From: Hemibagrus wyckioides
Taxonomy: Eukaryota > Chordata > Actinopteri > Siluriformes > Bagridae
Direction: 5' to 3'
Length of the DNA stretch: 64,000 bases
Assembly: GCF_019097595.1 (NCBI RefSeq)
Contig: NC_080714.1
Location: 6,344,259 to 6,408,258 of the forward strand
The first letter of the stretch is position 1; every line of letters starts with the position of its first letter. Both the position numbers and the translations under genes were made by a program. The notes below the pieces were generated by a model, which did not search any database, was not told where the DNA came from, and was given only the letters and a program-made list of their open reading frames with translations. Of the stretch, positions 61,606 to 64,000 are shown piece by piece.

Positions 61606-63295
61606 TCCCTTTGGAATTTTAGGCACTTCTACTGTGTGAACATCATGACTGACGATATTACAATTTTTGCCTACTAACCATTTCAGTTGTTACTACAGAA
61701 ATGAAAGCACATGCTAACAACTCATTCGGTTAGTAAATCAGATTCAACAGTATAAATGGTGTCTCGTGGGCCTTATACATCAAATGGCACCACAGTGAGA
61801 TCTTCATGAAGGATTCAGTCTGGACTTGTCGTCGCCGCCTGAGGCTGAAGAACCCATGAGCATATTTGAGTGATCGTCGTTCATGAGGACTTGTGTCTGG
61901 AGTCGGAGTCGACAAAAACGATTCGAGATACGAATTAACAGACTAATTGGTTGGAGGTCGCACATAGTTCATGACGGTGTCGAATCTGGTGTCGGTGTCG
62001 GTTCAAACTGAGAACATGCATCAATCAGGGACGCAGAATTGACGTCTCAAAGATGCCCTCGAGCAAATGCAGGAAGAGTATCCTGGGAACCATGACAATA
62101 TACGAGAGATATTTACGGCAGGAGTTTCTGCACTTGACTTCAGCAGATGATACGAACAGATTAATCAGGTTATGATAACCGTCTGTTCCCATAGGGCACG
62201 GAGCCATCAAAGGCGGAGGTAGAAGGAGAAACAGAAAACGGGCTTGGCGGGCATGTGTTTGCAATAATCCTCATGCCTTCAGGTGCCACAGTGAGGCTGG
62301 TGTTAGATGGCAAAAAAATGTCCTGCCTTCAGCAAAAAACAGCCTGAGATTGTAATCGTTACCCACATCATCTTTTCAGGAGCAAAACATTACTGGAAGG
62401 GGTGGCAGGTGGAGGCCTAAAAAAGGCTAGTCTAAGAGGAGTTACTTAAAGCAGTCTTGACTGTTTCTAAGGAACCATGATACCATAACCATGCAAAAAA
62501 CATAATTGGAGCATTTCAAGAGCAAAACAAGACTGTAAAAGGGAATATCGTTTCGCTGCATGAACTCTCACACACACACACACACACCTAAATGGCACTT
62601 CTTATGATCAGAAGGCAGTGGCTTGCAACAGGATGATTGAATGCTTGTATGTGGCCACCTCTGAAGGTTTTACTGAGCAGTGCGAACAGCTCTTAACCCT
62701 TATTACTCCTTCTGCTCTGTCATTACAGCGTGAGCACACTGTGCGAGCACGTCTGGGGCTGGGGTGTGAGAACCCGTGATAATGATGTCTGTCGACTTTG
62801 CTCTCTGCATGCTGTTATTATAATCATTAGGATGATCTAGCTGGGCCTGTGCGTGTTTGCCGTGGCTCTTTACGGCTCCCTCGTCTGTTGGCTGTCGACC
62901 GAGAGGCTCCATCTCGAACGCGGCGGCCGATGTCTGTGCTCGGCTACCTCTGCCTGAGATGAAAGAACCCAGACGGAGCTGATATAAACCATATGGCGGT
63001 AAACAAAGTTATTATCAGAGATGATGAGATTTCTTGCCGCTGTGGGCGTGTCTGCATGTGTGCGCAAGCGTGAGCACTGAACGCTGACGGTCTCTGTGTG
63101 GAAGTGAGTGAGACACTCTGACCCCATTACCTAAACCCTGCAACGTTTTACTACAGAGTCAGAGCTGTTACAGCTAAACCTCTATTTACAAGACTCCATT
63201 ACGTTGCAGAAAGACTGATGGCTATGATGGTTACACGATGCTTTGAGTTTCTAGTTAGCTATAAAGCCCTTCTTTAAAAATCCACTTTTCACCAT
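61606..63295. other. interval without a recognised exon; possible regulatory block at 62700-62960
   Basis: The block 62700-62960 is GC-balanced and complex (tgttattataatcattagga; ctgtcgaccgagaggctcc) and may be regulatory. A CA repeat lies at 62570-62588. Minus-strand frames were examined for PDZ-domain signatures (PWGFR-type) and none was found. Confidence 0.35.
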
Positions 63296-63610
63296 AAACT
63301 TGCCAACCACTTTATTAGGAACACCTGCTCATTCAGGCAACGTGTGGCAGCAGCACACAGCAGGTCAAGAGTTTCACATCAAGCTTCAAAATGGGGGGAA
63401 TATATGATGCTCTGTCTTAGAGACTGGTGCTGGACGACCTGAACTATTAAAGCACAAAAGTTTTCACAGAAAACATTAAAGATCCAGTGGGCAGCAGATT
63501 GGAAACACCTTGTTGATGCGACTGGGCTGAGCTGACAGGAAAGCTACTATAACACAAATAACCAGCTGTGATGAGCAGAAAAGCATCTCAACACAGTGAA
63601 CACTGTTCCA
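63296..63610 (+). mobile_element. degenerate Tc1-like element
   Basis: Begins near ttgccaaccactttattagg, followed by aacacctgctcattcaggca, a typical left end of a dispersed fish DNA transposon. It contains atcaagcttcaaaatggggg and ends in gcagaaaagcatctcaacac. Only broken traces of a transposase frame remain. Confidence 0.65.
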
Positions 63611-64000
63611 TGTAGGAGTCTTCCTCTTTTATGAGACAAAAACAGGAATAATAAAGATTTAACTGCTGCTGTACTGGTTGATTGGTTCAATGCATGAATT
63701 ATCTAGCTGTGCAGGTTCTCCCACTAACGGTTCGCTGGGTCTTCTTCCTTTCCTTTGCTCATGCTGTTACTATGTATAAGAGGGACAAGAAGAAGTGAAA
63801 GGACGACGTGGAACTCAGAGAGAAAAATATTTCTCATTTGCCCGATTAAGTCGTTTCGTGCTGTCCAACTGCAGCCGAATTTCGAGCTCATTAGACATAT
63901 GGTCCTGGTTAAGGTTTCAGCTCACGACTACATCATATGCAGCCCATTCGCTCCCTTTTTCTTTCTCTACTCTTTAATATGACATATAAACACCAGAGAG
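63611..64000. other. window end, nothing recognised
   Basis: Unique-looking sequence. Two overlapping plus frames of 60-75 codons carry no domain. Confidence 0.4.

Overview
The window is nuclear DNA of a bony fish. Two protein-coding genes are seen only through their exons, both on the minus strand. Most of the rest is intron and intergenic DNA full of microsatellites, minisatellites, tRNA-derived SINEs and decayed Tc1/mariner-type DNA transposons. The spliced genes, the SINE heads (A- and B-box-like motifs, shared 'gcaaggcccttaacc' segment) and the Tc1-like fragments are typical of teleosts. The repeat mix recalls otophysan fish, possibly a catfish, but that is recollection and not proof. 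Nothing bacterial, viral or CRISPR-like was seen.

Gene 1 (about 6.1-32 kb, minus) is the 5' end of an adhesion GPCR of the ADGRA family, best read as adgra2 (GPR124). Coding exon 1 (31042-31280) lies in a CpG-rich promoter region and encodes a signal peptide, a short cysteine-containing segment and the lead-in to the leucine-rich repeats. Coding exon 2 (6133-6204) is exactly 72 nt, one LRR, and joins exon 1 in phase. The 24.8-kb first intron between them holds a 42-bp minisatellite, a degenerate 13-bp minisatellite, GATA/GACA and GGAT arrays, an inverted-dimer transposon, SINEs and possible enhancers. Later exons lie to the left of the window.

Gene 2 (44.2-55.96 kb and beyond, minus) is the 3' part of pdlim2 (mystique). 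Four exons with consistent phases and consensus splice sites encode a Ser/Pro linker, the DUF4749 region and a complete C-terminal LIM domain. PDZ exons were not found and should lie beyond base 64000.

The genes are head to tail, with pdlim2 upstream of adgra2. About 12 kb lies between them. It holds a 2.1-kb GAAA-based compound array just upstream of the adgra2 promoter, a tandem repeat with 130-215-bp units, and several transposon copies. ADGRA2 acts with Reck in Wnt7 signalling in brain endothelium. PDLIM2 is a cytoskeletal and nuclear adaptor. No functional link between them is implied.

No wholly new gene system is visible. The observations most worth checking are an inverted-dimer Tc1-like element seen in both orientations with the same internal junction, CA repeats directly after two pdlim2 splice donors (one also next to a transposon end), and the hairpin-bearing GAAA array near the adgra2 promoter.
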